Shown piece after piece: positions 9,301 to 20,325 of a stretch of 64,000 nucleotides of DNA. The notes beneath the pieces were generated by a model. It was not told where the DNA came from and did not search any database. It worked only from the letters and a program-made list of their open reading frames with translations. The position numbers and the translations under genes were made by a program. The stretch lies in contig JAFZLD010000010.1 in assembly GCA_017553505.1 (NCBI GenBank), forward strand, positions 62,001-126,000. The letters run 5' to 3'. This stretch comes from Lachnospiraceae bacterium. Its GTDB lineage: Bacteria > Bacillota > Clostridia > Lachnospirales > Lachnospiraceae. The stretch's first letter is position 1; each line of letters opens with the position of its first letter.

Positions 9301-9529
9301 TATCTCCAAGATTCAGACCATGCGTAAGGATTCGGGCTTCGAGGTTATGGACCGTATTAAGGTTGTGGTAACCGGAAGCAATGTAGTATCAGAAGTTGTG
9401 CTTAAGAATAAAGACGCAATCGCCACCAAGGTTTTGGCGGTTGATATTGCCGATAACGGAACCCTTTCCAACATGAAAGAATGGAACGTTAATGGTGAAA
9501 ATGTTACAATAGGCGTTGAAAGGGTTTAA
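6338..9529 (+). CDS. ileS: Isoleucyl-tRNA synthetase
   Basis: A class I aminoacyl-tRNA synthetase of 1063 residues that charges tRNA-Ile. HIGH is intact at 55-58 (GKPHIGH) and KMSKS at 615-619. The editing (CP1) domain lies between them, with several CPRCG/CWRCG zinc-binding pairs. The length and motifs such as WDTHGLPVE and the shape of the C-terminal extension fit the long, eukaryote-like type 2 IleRS, members of which are often intrinsically mupirocin resistant (family knowledge; not testable here). It starts at the ATG after ACAGGAGG and is controlled by the upstream isoleucine T-box. glgP follows after 32 bases without a promoter. Confidence 0.97.
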   Translation: MYKQVPTNMNFVDREKETLKFWQENNIFEKSMENRKEGPTYTFYDGPPTANGKPHIGHVLTRVIKDMIPRYRTMKGYMVPRKAGWDTHGLPVELEVEKLLGIDGKDQIEAYGLDPFITKCKESVWKYKGMWEDFSGTVGFWADMDEPYVTYHDDYIESEWWALKEIWDKKLLYKGFKIVPYCPRCGTPLSSHEVAQGYKTLKERTAVVRFKIKGEDAYFLAWTTTPWTLASNIALCVNPEETYAKVKAADGYTYIMAQALLDNVLNAIERPEGTPAYEVLETYTGKDLEYKEYEPLYQCAADVVEKQHKKAFFVYCDDYVTMQDGTGIVHIAPAFGEDDARVGRKYDAPFVQMVDDHGVMKPETPFAGMRCKPTQKEIEAGAINCDPEVLKELSERKLLFSAPKVEHDYPHCWRCGTPLLYYARESWFIKMTAVRDDLVRNNKTVNWIPPTIGEGRFGNWLENIQDWGISRNRYWGTPLNIWECADCGHQEAIGSRKQLEEMSGNPAAATVELHRPYIDEITCTCPKCGKQMKRVPEVIDCWFDSGAMPFAQHHYPFENKDLFEKQFPAQFISEAVDQTRGWFYSLMAESTLLFNKAPYENVIVLGLVLDENGEKMSKSKGNAVDPFDALKTYGADAIRWYFYTNSAPWLPNKFSGDTVVEGQRKFMGTLWNTYAFFVLYANIDNFDATKYTLDYDKLPVMDKWLLSKMNTMVKDVDTNLENYRIPEAGRALDEFVDDMSNWYVRRSRERFWAKGMEQDKINAYMTLYTALVTVAKAAAPMIPFMADDIYRNLVCSIDSSAPVSVHLCDFPVCEDAHVDKELEKNMDAVLKTVVMGRAARNASNIKNRQPISKMFVKAPFELSEFFKKIIEDELNVKDVVFTDDVREFTSYTFKPQLRTVGPKYGKQLGGIQKYLGELDGNAAMDTLKADGALTFDVNGTEVKLTEEDLLISIAQKEGYVTEADNVVTVVLDTNLTQELIEEGFVYEVISKIQTMRKDSGFEVMDRIKVVVTGSNVVSEVVLKNKDAIATKVLAVDIADNGTLSNMKEWNVNGENVTIGVERV

Positions 9530-9561
9530 GGGATATAAACTCAAAAAGGAGACGTGTAACA

Positions 9562-12039
9562 ATGGGAGCACCTAAGTTTGATAAAGAATTGTTCAAAAGA
9601 AGTGTAGTTTACAACGTTAAGACTACTTACAGAAAGACTTTGGAAGAGGCTACCGATCAGCAGATATTCCAGGCAGTCTGTTATGCCATCAAGGATCAGA
9701 TAATCGATTCCTGGATGGATACGCAGAAAGCAATCGAGGAGCAGGATGCCAAGATTGTTTACTATATGTCCATGGAATTCCTGATGGGAAGAGCCTTAGG
9801 CAATAACCTTATCAACATGAAGGCATACAAGGAAGCGGCAGCTGCCCTTGAGGAGCTCGGAGTGAATATAGACATTGTGGAAGACGAAGAGCCCGATGCG
9901 GCTTTGGGTAACGGCGGTCTTGGAAGACTTGCCGCATGCTTCCTTGATTCACTTGCAACTCTCGGCTATCCTGCTTACGGATGCGGTATCAGATATCGCT
10001 ACGGTATGTTCAAGCAGGTAATCCGCGACGGCTATCAGGTAGAGGTACCCGATAACTGGCTTGAGAACGGCAATCCCTTTGAATTACGCCGTCCCGAATA
10101 TACCAAGGAAGTAAAGTTCGGAGGATATACTGAATTTGACACAGACGCCTTTGGTCGTAACCACTACAGACAGGTAGGTTACCAGTCTGTTAATGCTGTG
10201 CCTTACGATTTGCCTATCTTAGGCTATGGTAACGGCATGGTTAATACATTAAGAATATGGGACGCTCAGCCCATGGAGGTATTCAAGCTTGATTCTTTTG
10301 ACAAGGGCGATTACCAGAAGGCGGTTGAGCAAGAGAACCTCGCGCGCAACATCGTAGAGGTTCTGTACCCCAACGATAATCACTATGCAGGTAAGGAATT
10401 AAGACTTAAACAGCAGTACTTCTTTATTTCTGCATCCGTTCAGGAAGCGGTAGACAAGTACTTAAGAACCCACAAGGATCTGCTTAAGTTCCATGAGAAG
10501 GTTACCTTCCAGCTTAACGATACTCACCCGACGGTTGCGGTTCCCGAGCTTATGCGTATTCTTTTGGACGAGCATAATCTCACATGGGAAGAGGCGTGGG
10601 AAGTTACTTCCAAGACCTGTGCTTACACCAATCATACAATTATGGCTGAAGCACTTGAGAAATGGCCTATTGACCTCTTCTCAAGACTCCTTCCCCGTAT
10701 CTACCAGATTGTGGAAGAGATTAACAGACGCTTCATTGAAGACATAGAGGCCAGGTTCCCCGGCAATAAGGAGAAGGTTCGTAAGATGGCCATTCTCTGG
10801 GACGGTCAGGTGCGCATGGCCAATCTCGCAATTGCCGCAGGCTACTCAGTTAACGGTGTTGCAAGACTTCATACCGAGATTCTTAAGAAGCAGGAGCTTC
10901 GAGACTTCTACGAGATGTTCCCCGAGAAGTTCAACAATAAGACGAACGGTATTACGCAGAGACGTTTTCTTTTGCATGCTAACCCGCTTCTTGCAGACTG
11001 GGTTACCAAGAAGATTAAGTCAGATAAGTGGGTGACAGATTTGTCAGCCATTGAAGGTGTTGCCAAGTACGCAGACGATGCCGAGGCTCGCAAGGAATTC
11101 ATGGAGATTAAGCGCCTTAATAAGGTGCGCCTTGCTAAGTACATCAAGGCTCATAACGGAGTGGATGTTAATCCCGACTCCATCTTCGATGTGCAGGTTA
11201 AGAGACTTCACGAATACAAGCGTCAGCTTCTTAACATCCTCGATATCATGTACCTTTACAACATGCTTAAGGCTAATCCCGACATGGATTTCTACCCTCG
11301 CACATTTATCTTCGGTGCGAAGGCAGCTGCGGGTTATCATACCGCCAAGCAGACCATTAAGCTTATTAACTCCGTTGCGGACGTAATCAACAACGATGCG
11401 TCTATCAAGGGAAAGATTAAAGTAGTATTTATAGAGAATTACAGAGTATCCAATGCAGAACTTATTTTTGCCGCATCGGATATTTCGGAGCAGATATCCA
11501 CAGCATCCAAGGAAGCTTCCGGTACCGGTAACATGAAGTTCATGCTTAACGGCGCCATCACCCTTGGTACAATGGACGGCGCCAATGTCGAGATAGTCGA
11601 GGAAGTAGGCGCTGAGAATGCTCAGATATTCGGCCTGTCCGCCGAGGAAGTCATCAACTTCGAGAATTACGGCGGCTATATGCCTATGGAGATTTATAAC
11701 TCCGATCCCGATATCAAAAAGGTTTTGGAACAGCTTGTAGACGGTACTTACGATTCCGATAACGTTGAGGAATTCAGGTCCCTTTACAACTCGTTACTTA
11801 ATACAAAAGAAACAAACAGAGCCGACAGATACTTTATTTTGAAGGATTTCAGATCCTATCATGACGCGCGCGAAGAGCTGTGCCGCAAGTATACTGACAA
11901 GGATGCCTGGGCAAAATCGGCAATTCTTAACGTCGCTCATGTCGGCAAGTTCTCATCAGACAGAACCATACAGGAATATGTCGATGATATCTGGCACCTT
12001 AAAAAGGTGACTGACTCAAAGAGGGGACAGACCAAATGA
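9562..12039 (+). CDS. glgP: Glycogen/maltodextrin phosphorylase
   Basis: An 825-residue GT35 phosphorylase that releases glucose-1-phosphate from alpha-1,4-glucan ends in the cytoplasm. The pyridoxal-phosphate lysine is Lys659 within [10 protein letters not shown], and the N-terminal part has [15 protein letters not shown], the classic substrate-channel block. Length is normal for the family. The start follows AAAAAGGAGA. It lies 32 bases after ileS with no visible terminator or promoter and overlaps the next gene by 4 bases, so it may be read through from the isoleucine T-box transcript, an unexpected arrangement for a carbon-storage enzyme. Confidence 0.96.
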   Translation: MGAPKFDKELFKRSVVYNVKTTYRKTLEEATDQQIFQAVCYAIKDQIIDSWMDTQKAIEEQDAKIVYYMSMEFLMGRALGNNLINMKAYKEAAAALEELGVNIDIVEDEEPDAALGNGGLGRLAACFLDSLATLGYPAYGCGIRYRYGMFKQVIRDGYQVEVPDNWLENGNPFELRRPEYTKEVKFGGYTEFDTDAFGRNHYRQVGYQSVNAVPYDLPILGYGNGMVNTLRIWDAQPMEVFKLDSFDKGDYQKAVEQENLARNIVEVLYPNDNHYAGKELRLKQQYFFISASVQEAVDKYLRTHKDLLKFHEKVTFQLNDTHPTVAVPELMRILLDEHNLTWEEAWEVTSKTCAYTNHTIMAEALEKWPIDLFSRLLPRIYQIVEEINRRFIEDIEARFPGNKEKVRKMAILWDGQVRMANLAIAAGYSVNGVARLHTEILKKQELRDFYEMFPEKFNNKTNGITQRRFLLHANPLLADWVTKKIKSDKWVTDLSAIEGVAKYADDAEARKEFMEIKRLNKVRLAKYIKAHNGVDVNPDSIFDVQVKRLHEYKRQLLNILDIMYLYNMLKANPDMDFYPRTFIFGAKAAAGYHTAKQTIKLINSVADVINNDASIKGKIKVVFIENYRVSNAELIFAASDISEQISTASKEASGTGNMKFMLNGAITLGTMDGANVEIVEEVGAENAQIFGLSAEEVINFENYGGYMPMEIYNSDPDIKKVLEQLVDGTYDSDNVEEFRSLYNSLLNTKETNRADRYFILKDFRSYHDAREELCRKYTDKDAWAKSAILNVAHVGKFSSDRTIQEYVDDIWHLKKVTDSKRGQTK

Positions 12040-14318
12040 TTAAATTACATGAGAACGGTGCATTTTTGGTAGGCGGGGTAGAGATTGTACCCGAGAACAG
12101 CGAGGCCGCTAAGGCTTATTCGGCATCCGGCGCCAGAAAAGGCACAATGGCTTACCATATCCTTGAGGCTCACAACACCTCAGGCAACATGGAAAAGCTT
12201 AAGATTAAATTTGACAAGCTCACATCTCACGATATTACCTTCGTAGGTATTATCCAGACTGCAAGAGCTTCGGGACTTACCAAGTTCCCGATTCCTTACG
12301 TACTTACCAACTGCCACAATTCACTTTGTGCGGTAGGCGGTACCATCAATGAAGATGACCACATGTTTGGCCTTACCTGTGCCAAGAAATACGGCGGAAT
12401 CTACGTTCCCCCTCACCAGGCGGTTATTCATCAGTTCGCCCGTGAGATGCTTGCTGAGGCAGGCGGAATGATTCTTGGTTCCGACTCACATACCCGTTAC
12501 GGTGCCCTCGGCACCATGGCAGTGGGCGAAGGCGGACCCGAACTTGTTAAGCAGCTTCTTTCGCAGACATATGATATTAAGCTTCCCGGCGTGGTAGGTG
12601 TATACCTTAAAGGTGAGCCTGTACCCGGCGTAGGCCCTCAGGACGTGGCACTTGCCATTATCGGTGCGGTATTTGCTAACGGCTACGTTAATAACAAGGT
12701 TATGGAGTTCGTGGGACCCGGTGTTAAGAACCTTTCCGCAGACTTCCGAATCGGTGTCGATGTAATGACTACCGAGACCACATGTCTTTCTTCTATCTGG
12801 ACCACAGACGAGAAGATTGAAGAGTTCTATGAAATCCACGGCAGACATTCCGCGTACAAAGAACTCGCTCCCGATGAGGTGGCATATTATGACGGCATGA
12901 TTGAGGTTGATCTCTCTCAGGTTAAGCCCATGATTGCAATGCCCTTCCATCCTTCTAATGTTTACACCATCGAAGAGGTTAACAAGAACCTTAAAGATGT
13001 GCTTCATGAAGTTGAAGAGCGCGCTAAGGTAAGTTTCGGCGAGAAGGTCAACTATTCACTTCAGGACAAGATTCGCGACGGTAAGCTCTATGTAGATCAG
13101 GGTATCATCGCAGGTTGTGCGGGTGGCGGATTTGAGAATATCTGTGCAGCAGCCGATATCCTTGAAGATGCATACATCGGTAACGATGAGTTTACCTTGA
13201 GCGTATATCCCGCATCCACACCCATTTATATGGAACTTGTCAAGAACGGCGCCGTTACCAAGCTTATTAAGGCCGGCGGTGTAGTGAAGACAGCATTCTG
13301 CGGACCTTGCTTTGGCGCAGGAGACACTCCTTCCAATAATGCATTCTCTATCCGTCACTCTACGAGAAACTTCCCTAACCGCGAAGGCTCCAAGATTCAG
13401 AATGGTCAGATTGCTTCCGTTGCACTTATGGACGCCCGCTCCATCGCAGCTACTGCAGCTAATAAAGGCTTCCTTACACCTGCTACGGAAATTGACAAGG
13501 AACTTAAGAAGTACAAGTACTTCTTTGACTCTTCAATATATGCTAACCGTGTATTCGATTCTCACGGTGTGGCTGATCCTAACCAGGAGATTAAAATGGG
13601 TCCCAACATTAAGGACTGGCCCAAGATGGTAGCCCTTACGGACAATCTTCTTTTGAAGGTGGTATCCGAGATTCACGATCCCGTAACCACTACCGACGAG
13701 TTGATTCCTTCCGGCGAGACTTCTTCTTACCGCTCCAATCCTTTGGGACTTGCAGAGTTTACTCTCTCCCGTAAGGACCCCGAGTACGTAGGCCTCGCTA
13801 AAGAGGTTCAGAAGGCCGAGAAGGCCCGTGAAGCGGTTCTGGTGGACGATAACGCACAGAAGCCCACAGAGGCCCTTCCTGAGCTTAAGACGGTCATGGA
13901 TAAGGTGCTTGCGCAGTTCCCTGACGTTAACCGCAATAACTTCGGTATCGGCTCCACAATCTTCGCCGTTAAGCCCGGCGACGGCTCCGCTCGTGAGCAG
14001 GCAGCTTCCTGTCAGAAGGTTCTCGGAGGATGGGCTAACATCGCCAATGAATACGCGACCAAGCGTTATCGCTCTAACCTCATTAACTGGGGCATGCTTC
14101 CCTTCGTAATCGACAAGGGAGACCTTCCTTTTACCAAGGGCGACTACGTATTCATCCCCGAGATTAAGAAGGCCGTAGTTGAAAAGGCCACTGACATCAA
14201 GGCTTTCGCGGTCAAGGCAGACGGCTTACACGAATTTGTTCTTCACCTCGGAGATTTAACCGATGAGGAAAGAGAAATCATCTTAAAGGGATGCTTGATT
14301 AACTATAATGCAGTTTAA
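12036..14318 (+). CDS. Aconitase-family hydratase (YbhJ-like)
   Basis: A 760-residue member of the aconitase superfamily. The three [4Fe-4S] cysteines are in place: Cys361 (AGCAGGG), Cys422 and Cys425 (FCGPCFGAG). Other conserved blocks are [20 protein letters not shown] and [14 protein letters not shown] in the cluster region. The C-terminal swivel domain is present. Overall shape resembles the E. coli YbhJ-type group rather than canonical AcnA or AcnB, so the substrate may be citrate or another hydroxy-acid. The ATGA overlap with glgP indicates translational coupling. A strong terminator follows at 14326. Confidence 0.85.
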   Translation: MIKLHENGAFLVGGVEIVPENSEAAKAYSASGARKGTMAYHILEAHNTSGNMEKLKIKFDKLTSHDITFVGIIQTARASGLTKFPIPYVLTNCHNSLCAVGGTINEDDHMFGLTCAKKYGGIYVPPHQAVIHQFAREMLAEAGGMILGSDSHTRYGALGTMAVGEGGPELVKQLLSQTYDIKLPGVVGVYLKGEPVPGVGPQDVALAIIGAVFANGYVNNKVMEFVGPGVKNLSADFRIGVDVMTTETTCLSSIWTTDEKIEEFYEIHGRHSAYKELAPDEVAYYDGMIEVDLSQVKPMIAMPFHPSNVYTIEEVNKNLKDVLHEVEERAKVSFGEKVNYSLQDKIRDGKLYVDQGIIAGCAGGGFENICAAADILEDAYIGNDEFTLSVYPASTPIYMELVKNGAVTKLIKAGGVVKTAFCGPCFGAGDTPSNNAFSIRHSTRNFPNREGSKIQNGQIASVALMDARSIAATAANKGFLTPATEIDKELKKYKYFFDSSIYANRVFDSHGVADPNQEIKMGPNIKDWPKMVALTDNLLLKVVSEIHDPVTTTDELIPSGETSSYRSNPLGLAEFTLSRKDPEYVGLAKEVQKAEKAREAVLVDDNAQKPTEALPELKTVMDKVLAQFPDVNRNNFGIGSTIFAVKPGDGSAREQAASCQKVLGGWANIANEYATKRYRSNLINWGMLPFVIDKGDLPFTKGDYVFIPEIKKAVVEKATDIKAFAVKADGLHEFVLHLGDLTDEEREIILKGCLINYNAV

Positions 14319-14325
14319 TAAAATT

Positions 14326-14355
14326 AGGCTTCGGGATACTTCCCGAAGCCTTTTA
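14326..14355 (+). terminator. Terminator of the ileS-glgP-hydratase operon
   Basis: GGCTTCGGGA pairs perfectly with TCCCGAAGCC around TACT, followed by TTTT. Confidence 0.9.
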
Positions 14356-14419
14356 TAAGATATGGGGCTTATTTACGGGGGTATTTGGCAAGTTTAATAT
14401 AAGCAAGAAAAAGGTCTGA

Positions 14420-14749
14420 CGTAAGACGTTTATAACGGATTCTCTCGAAGCGAATGGAGCCTTTGCAGGTTATTTGTTTTACCCTATCGACACATTCACG
14501 GGGGAGGAAGGCGGTAAGCAGATACTCGATTTAAGAGATGCGATTACAAATGAATTAGAGGAATCTTTACCTGACTCATTTATGTTTATAGGCGGTGCTA
14601 CGGGAGTTAGCTCTGGCTACATTGACTTTATATCCTGGGATATCAGAGAAGTATTGGGACGAGTTCTTCCGATAGCGAATAAACACAACCTCGATTGGAT
14701 TTCTTTTCGCAGCTTCAGGCCGGGTTCGGAAACTTATTATATTAAATGA
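14420..14749 (+). pseudogene. Probable 5'-truncated gene remnant
   Basis: An open frame bounded upstream by a TGA at 14417 encodes about 109 residues ending SFRPGSETYYIK, with no ATG, GTG start or ribosome binding site at its beginning; the only usable start is a TTG at 14474 inside what reads as continuous protein (ANGAFAGYLFYPIDTFTG). Codon use and amino-acid composition (LDLRDAITNELEE, IDFISWDIREVL) look like real protein. I read it as the C-terminal part of a gene whose front has been lost. No family recognised. A small TTG-initiated gene of 91 residues is the alternative. Confidence 0.45.
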
Positions 14750-14776
14750 ACGTGATATCGGTACAGACCGGATAAA

Positions 14777-14815
14777 AAGGAGTGGTTACCACATCTGTGG
14801 AGACTGCTCTTTTTT
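14777..14815 (+). terminator. Hairpin terminator after the gene remnant
   Basis: GAGTGGT pairs, with wobbles, to ACTGCTC, enclosing an inner CCACA/TGTGG stem, then T6. It supports the preceding frame having once been a transcribed gene. Confidence 0.7.
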
Positions 14816-14860
14816 GATTAAAAAAACCACGCGATAGTCGTGCGTTCACGTTGCGAAGTG

Positions 14861-15306
14861 TTTATATCCAAATGCGAGTAGGCAAGGGCGGTAACAAGAA
14901 ATCGCTTGAAATTGTGCCCTTTTGGGGTGGTTATCGCAATATGGGTAAACGTGAGAAATTGCGATATAAAATCGCGCGAAATTGCGAGGTTTTTAGGGCG
15001 TTTATCGCAATACGAGTAAACGTGAAGAATTGCGATAAAAAAAGGGCCATTTCTTATCGCAATTTGAAATAGAATTTGCTATTGCGATAAAAGGGTCGTT
15101 TTTGGGGGTAAAAATGGCAGAAATTTATCGCAGAATGGGAGTGGACTGGTCTATTGCGATAAGCGGCAAATTTTAAGGGGAAAATAAGCGAGAATTTTAT
15201 CGCAAAATGGGGCTGATTGCGCCGATTGCGATAAGTGACCTAAGTATGGATCTTAAAGAGACAAGGATTAATCGCAGAATGGACCGACTTACTACTATTG
15301 CGATAA
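14861..15306. repeat. Array of inverted repeats, TTATCGCAAT...ATTGCGATAA, about 71-bp period
   Basis: Six clear units each have a left arm near TTATCGCAAT and a right arm ATTGCGATA(A) separated by 17-19 bases: left/right arms at 14931/14958, 15002/15029, 15054/15081, 15125/15153, 15197/15225 and 15267/15297. Start-to-start distances are 71, 52, 71, 72 and 70. A decayed seventh unit (TTATATCCAAATGCGAGTA) begins at 14861, 70 bases before the first. Loops differ, though units 1 and 2 share GAGTAAACGTGA-like loops and units 4-6 share ATGG after the left arm. The array fills most of the gene-free stretch between the hydratase operon and the trp terminator. Function unknown. Confidence 0.85.
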
Positions 15307-15322
15307 ATCGAAGAAGCGGGCA

Positions 15323-15352
15323 ATAAAAAGCCGGCGCGGGAGGGCGCCGGCG
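15323..15352 (-). terminator. trp operon terminator
   Basis: On the minus strand GCCGGCGCC pairs to the GCGCCGGC after a short CTCCC loop, followed by T5. It lies just downstream of trpA. Confidence 0.85.
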
Positions 15353-15367
15353 GTATGATGGAAGGAG

Positions 15368-16127
15368 TTACATTGCTTCTTTCATTGATTTGACGTATTC
15401 ACCGATGTGCTTGGGAGCTTCGGCGCCGTATTTCTCGAGGTACTTAATAATGGCGGAGCCGACGATGGCGCCGTCGGAGAGGGCGGACATCTTGGCGGCC
15501 TGCTCGGGGGTGGAGATACCGAAGCCTATGGCACAGGGAATATCAGTGACTCCACGAATAACGTCTACGATGGATTTTAAATCGGTCTTAATCTCGCTTC
15601 TCGTGCCCGTTACGCCCAGGCTGGAGACTACGTAGATAAATCCTTCGGCCTCACGTGCTATCATGGCTATACGCTCGCCTGAGGTGGGCGCGATGAGGGA
15701 TATAAAGGCTACATCGTACTTGCGGCAGGTGGGAGCGAAATCTTCTTTCTCTTCGAAGGGAACGTCGGGAAGGATGATGCCGTCGATGCCGACTTCACTG
15801 CAGGTCTTAACGAAACGCTCGGTGCCGTAGGAGAAGACTACGTTAGCGTAAGTCATGAATACTAACGGCACGGTAACGTCCTTGCGAAGGTCGCGGACGA
15901 AGTCGAAAATCTTGTCGGTGGTAACACCGCCGGTAAGTGCGCGGAGATTGGCGCCCTGGATGACGGGGCCTTCTGCGGTAGGATCCGAGAAGGGGATGCC
16001 AAGCTCGATAAGGTCGGCACCGTTCTTAACCGCTTCGCGGACAGCGGCGCCGGTGGTCTCAAGGTCCGGGTCACCGCAGGTTATAAAGGCGATGAAAGCC
16101 TTATTATTGTTAAAAGCATCTGCAATT

Positions 16128-16135
<8 letters not shown>
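15368..16135 (-). CDS. trpA: Tryptophan synthase alpha subunit
   Basis: A 255-residue TIM-barrel enzyme that cleaves indole-3-glycerol phosphate to indole, which passes to TrpB. The catalytic glutamate is Glu44 in [11 protein letters not shown]; the second catalytic acid position (Asp60 in the Salmonella enzyme) is Glu55 here (PTAEGP), a variant also common in Firmicutes as far as I recall. I start it at 16135 because GGGGAGGACC precedes that ATG and it overlaps trpB by only 8 bases; the longer frame from 16171 has no ribosome binding site. It is the last gene of trpEGDCFBA. Confidence 0.96.
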
Positions 16136-17318
<1,183 letters not shown>

Positions 17319-17320
17319 AT

Positions 17321-17920
17321 TCAGTCCTTTCTTACGGCCTTCACAAATGCCGTCATCTTATCTATATCCTTAAACCCGTCAGTCTCGATTCCGGAACTCA
17401 CATCCACCGCGTAGGGGTGAACCGCCGCAACAGCGTCCGCCACATTCCCGGGATTGAGCCCGCCTGCGAGAAAGAAAGATCTCTTCACATCTTTAACTAT
17501 GCTCCAGTCAAAAGTAACCCCGTCGCCTGCGCCCGCATCCAAAAGAATATAGTCTGCAGCGCTCTTAACAGCCGATTCAACATCCTCTGCAACAGCTACT
17601 TTAAATGCGCGAATAACAGGCTTGCCGGTAGCTTTCTTAAGCTCAGCCACATATTCCTCCGACTCGCTTCCGTGAAGCTGTGCCACATCTATGACACCTT
17701 TGTTAAGCAGGCCAGCAACAACAGGCAACTCTTCATTTACGAACACGCCCACAGCCTTAATATCCGGCAAAAGAAGCTGCTTAAGCTCCATAGCCTTCTC
17801 TGGCTCCACGTAACGCTTGCTTTTGCGGGCAAATACAAATCCTATATAATCGGGCTTCAGACCGTTGGCTGCGACTATATCCAAGGGCCTGCGAAGTCCG
17901 CACAGTTTAATTACAGTCAT
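17321..17920 (-). CDS. trpF: Phosphoribosylanthranilate isomerase
   Basis: A 199-residue TIM barrel that converts phosphoribosylanthranilate to the enol-carboxyphenylamino-ribulose phosphate. It starts with the KLCGLRRP block carrying the catalytic cysteine, has VAQLHGSES, and the acid in [14 protein letters not shown], followed by [11 protein letters not shown] and the terminal AVDVSSGIE phosphate site. It is a separate gene here, not fused to trpC, and starts directly after the trpC stop codon. Confidence 0.96.
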   Translation of the reverse strand: MTVIKLCGLRRPLDIVAANGLKPDYIGFVFARKSKRYVEPEKAMELKQLLLPDIKAVGVFVNEELPVVAGLLNKGVIDVAQLHGSESEEYVAELKKATGKPVIRAFKVAVAEDVESAVKSAADYILLDAGAGDGVTFDWSIVKDVKRSFFLAGGLNPGNVADAVAAVHPYAVDVSSGIETDGFKDIDKMTAFVKAVRKD

Positions 17921-18700
17921 TTATAATCCTTTCAATTCGCGAAGCTTTAAATTCTTATCGGGAGCACGCATAAGCGCCTCACCCACAAGCACCGCATCGG
18001 CGCCCATATCGATAGCATCCACAATGTCCTGACGGCCTTTAACGCCTGACTCGGACACGAAGAGAATTCCCGAAGGAATCATGTCGCGGAGTCTCTTGGC
18101 ATTGCCGGTATCGACGGTGAAATCCTTGAGGTTACGGTTGTTGACACCGATGATTCTCGCGTCTGCTTTGATAGCTACCTCAACTTCCGCTTCGTCGTGC
18201 GCCTCCACAAGAGCGGAGAGCCCGAGCTCATCACACACACCGATGTATTCGGAAATCTGTGACGGCGAAAGAATGGAACAAATAAGCAGCGCCGCCGAAG
18301 CACCCAGAACCTTAGCCTCGTACAACATATATTCATCAACGGTGAAGTCCTTGCGAAGGCAGGGAATCGACACGTTAGAAGCAATTTCGCGTAAGTACTC
18401 GTTGCTTCCCAGGAACCACTTGGGCTCGGTGAGCACCGATATACAATCCGCACCGGCCGCCTCATACTCACGGGCTATCTGAAGATAGGGAAACTCGGGA
18501 GCAATAAGTCCTTTGGACGGAGAAGCTTTCTTGCATTCGCAGATAAAAGAAAGTCCTTCTTTTGCCAGAGCCTTCGCAAAGGGGAAATCACCCTTCCTGA
18601 GACTCCCTGTCATGCTCTTAAGTTCAACAAGCGGAACCGCCACGGATGCGGCAGCCACTCTTTCACGTGCGTGAGCGGCAAGCTCATCTAAGATAGTCAT
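17921..18700 (-). CDS. trpC: Indole-3-glycerol phosphate synthase
   Basis: A 259-residue TIM barrel that closes the indole ring. Conserved blocks are ECKKASPSKG (catalytic lysine), SVLTEPKWFLGS, LRKDFTVDEYM, GVNNRNL and the phosphate-binding SESGVK plus VLVGEALM. It overlaps the end of trpD by one base and is directly followed by trpF. Length and motifs are normal. Confidence 0.97.
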   Translation of the reverse strand: MTILDELAAHARERVAAASVAVPLVELKSMTGSLRKGDFPFAKALAKEGLSFICECKKASPSKGLIAPEFPYLQIAREYEAAGADCISVLTEPKWFLGSNEYLREIASNVSIPCLRKDFTVDEYMLYEAKVLGASAALLICSILSPSQISEYIGVCDELGLSALVEAHDEAEVEVAIKADARIIGVNNRNLKDFTVDTGNAKRLRDMIPSGILFVSESGVKGRQDIVDAIDMGADAVLVGEALMRAPDKNLKLRELKGL

Positions 18701-19728
18701 TATTCTTCCTCCGGACGGTTGCTGACTTCGATAATCTTCTTAAGGGTTTCGGTAGCCTTACCGGAGTCGATAAGAGAAGCGGCGAGAGCGATACCGTCTT
18801 TGAATGTTTCAGCCTTGCCTGCAATGTAGAGGGAAGCGCCTGCATTCATAAGAACCGCATCACGCTTGGGACCCTTGGCACCGTTCAGGATATCAAGAGT
18901 GATCTGAGCGTTCTCTGCGGGAGTGCCACCTACCAAATCAGCCTTGGTACAACGGGTGAGACCGAAATCTTCGGGAGTGATGGTGTAAGTCTTGAACCAT
19001 CCGTCGCGAATCTCGCATACCTTGGTAGGAGCGCTGAGAGATATCTCGTCGAGCTTATCCATTCCGTATACCACCATACCGCGCTTAACGCCTAAGCTTA
19101 CAAGTACCTGAGCAAGGGGCTCTACAAGGTACTCATCGTATACGCCGAGAAGCTGCATCTTGGGGGAGCCGGGATTGGTGAGTGGGCCGAGGATATTAAA
19201 TACTGTTCTGAATCCGAGCTCCTTTCTGATGGCACCTACATACTTCATGGAAGTGTGATACTTCTGGGCGAAAAAGAAGCACATTCCGGCTTCTTTTAAC
19301 AACTCAACGCAACGGGCGGGACTCTGGTTAATGTTTACACCGAGGGCCTCGAGGCAGTCAGCCGTACCGCACTTGGAAGAAGCGGCTCTGTTACCGTGCT
19401 TGGCAACCTTGACACCGCCTGCAGCGGCTACGATAGCGGAAGTTGTGGAGATGTTGAAGCTCTGTGCATTGTCTCCGCCGGTTCCCACGATTTCGAAGAT
19501 GTCCATGCCGGTCTCAACCTTGGTGGCGTGGTCTCTCATGGCAGCCGCACAACCTGCGATTTCATCGGTGGTCTCTGCGCGGGCACTCTTGGTGGAAAGA
19601 GAAGCGAGGAATGCGGCATTCTGAGTGGGAGTGGTCTCGCCACTCATAATTTCGTTCATTACGCTGTAAGCTTCGTCGTAAGATAAATCTTCTTTGTTAA
19701 CAATCTTTACAATAGCTTCTTTAATCAT
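18700..19728 (-). CDS. trpD: Anthranilate phosphoribosyltransferase
   Basis: A 342-residue enzyme that adds a phosphoribosyl group to anthranilate. The PRPP site [15 protein letters not shown] starts at residue 81, followed by [12 protein letters not shown] with the anthranilate-binding region and LGPLTNPG. It is separate from trpG, unlike in enterobacteria. An 18-base gap separates it from the trpG stop codon, and it carries its own GGAGGATACC ribosome binding site. Confidence 0.97.
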   Translation of the reverse strand: MIKEAIVKIVNKEDLSYDEAYSVMNEIMSGETTPTQNAAFLASLSTKSARAETTDEIAGCAAAMRDHATKVETGMDIFEIVGTGGDNAQSFNISTTSAIVAAAGGVKVAKHGNRAASSKCGTADCLEALGVNINQSPARCVELLKEAGMCFFFAQKYHTSMKYVGAIRKELGFRTVFNILGPLTNPGSPKMQLLGVYDEYLVEPLAQVLVSLGVKRGMVVYGMDKLDEISLSAPTKVCEIRDGWFKTYTITPEDFGLTRCTKADLVGGTPAENAQITLDILNGAKGPKRDAVLMNAGASLYIAGKAETFKDGIALAASLIDSGKATETLKKIIEVSNRPEEE

Positions 19729-19746
19729 TTTGGTATCCTCCGTTAT

Positions 19747-20325
19747 TCAACATTTCGCTATATTTTTAATAAAGTTTCTAAGCATCGTCTTGCCGTCGGG
19801 CGTCATAATCGACTCGGGATGGAACTGCACTCCGTAAATCGGGTATTTGATGTGTTCGACAGCCATGATTTCTTTTAAATCCGTCACCGCCGTGATTCTA
19901 AGTTCATCGGGTATCGTAGTCGGGTCGGCCGCCAGCGAGTGGTATCTTGCTACCGGAGCTTTCGCGGGACATCCTTCAAAAAGCTTTGACCCTTTATCGA
20001 AAGTCACATCCGACTGCTTGCCATGCATTAGCCTGCTCGCATAAGTTACTGTAGCGCCGAAGGCCTCGCATATTGCCTGATGTCCGAGACACACGCCGAG
20101 TATCGGGTACTTGGCCCCGAGCTCTTTCACCACATCGATTATCACTCCCGCATCCGAAGGCCTTCCCGGTCCCGGCGAAAGAATGATGCATGAAGGCTTT
20201 AACGCATCTATCTCAGCCACCGTCAACTCATCATTTCTGATTACCTTTATATCGTCGTCTATCTCACCGATGAACTGGTAGAGATTGTATGAAAAACTGT
20301 CGTAGTTATCTATCAGTAGAATCAT
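19747..20325 (-). CDS. trpG: Anthranilate synthase glutamine amidotransferase subunit
   Basis: A 192-residue class I glutaminase that feeds ammonia to TrpE. The triad is Cys79 (GVCLGHQ), His168 and Glu170 (FHPESIMTPDG), and the NYDSFSYNL start is typical of TrpG/PabA. It overlaps trpE by 4 bases. A dual role in folate synthesis (PabA) is possible in such organisms but its place in a full trp operon points to tryptophan. Confidence 0.96.
   Translation of the reverse strand: MILLIDNYDSFSYNLYQFIGEIDDDIKVIRNDELTVAEIDALKPSCIILSPGPGRPSDAGVIIDVVKELGAKYPILGVCLGHQAICEAFGATVTYASRLMHGKQSDVTFDKGSKLFEGCPAKAPVARYHSLAADPTTIPDELRITAVTDLKEIMAVEHIKYPIYGVQFHPESIMTPDGKTMLRNFIKNIAKC

Noticed and set aside
14851-15072. 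A 73-codon open frame inside the inverted-repeat array
   Set aside because: It is read straight through the repeated arms, has no ribosome binding site and its basic composition follows the repeat sequence.
14861-15306. Possible CRISPR array
   Set aside because: The conserved parts are inverted arms with variable distances, there are no identical direct repeats with unique spacers, and no cas genes are present.
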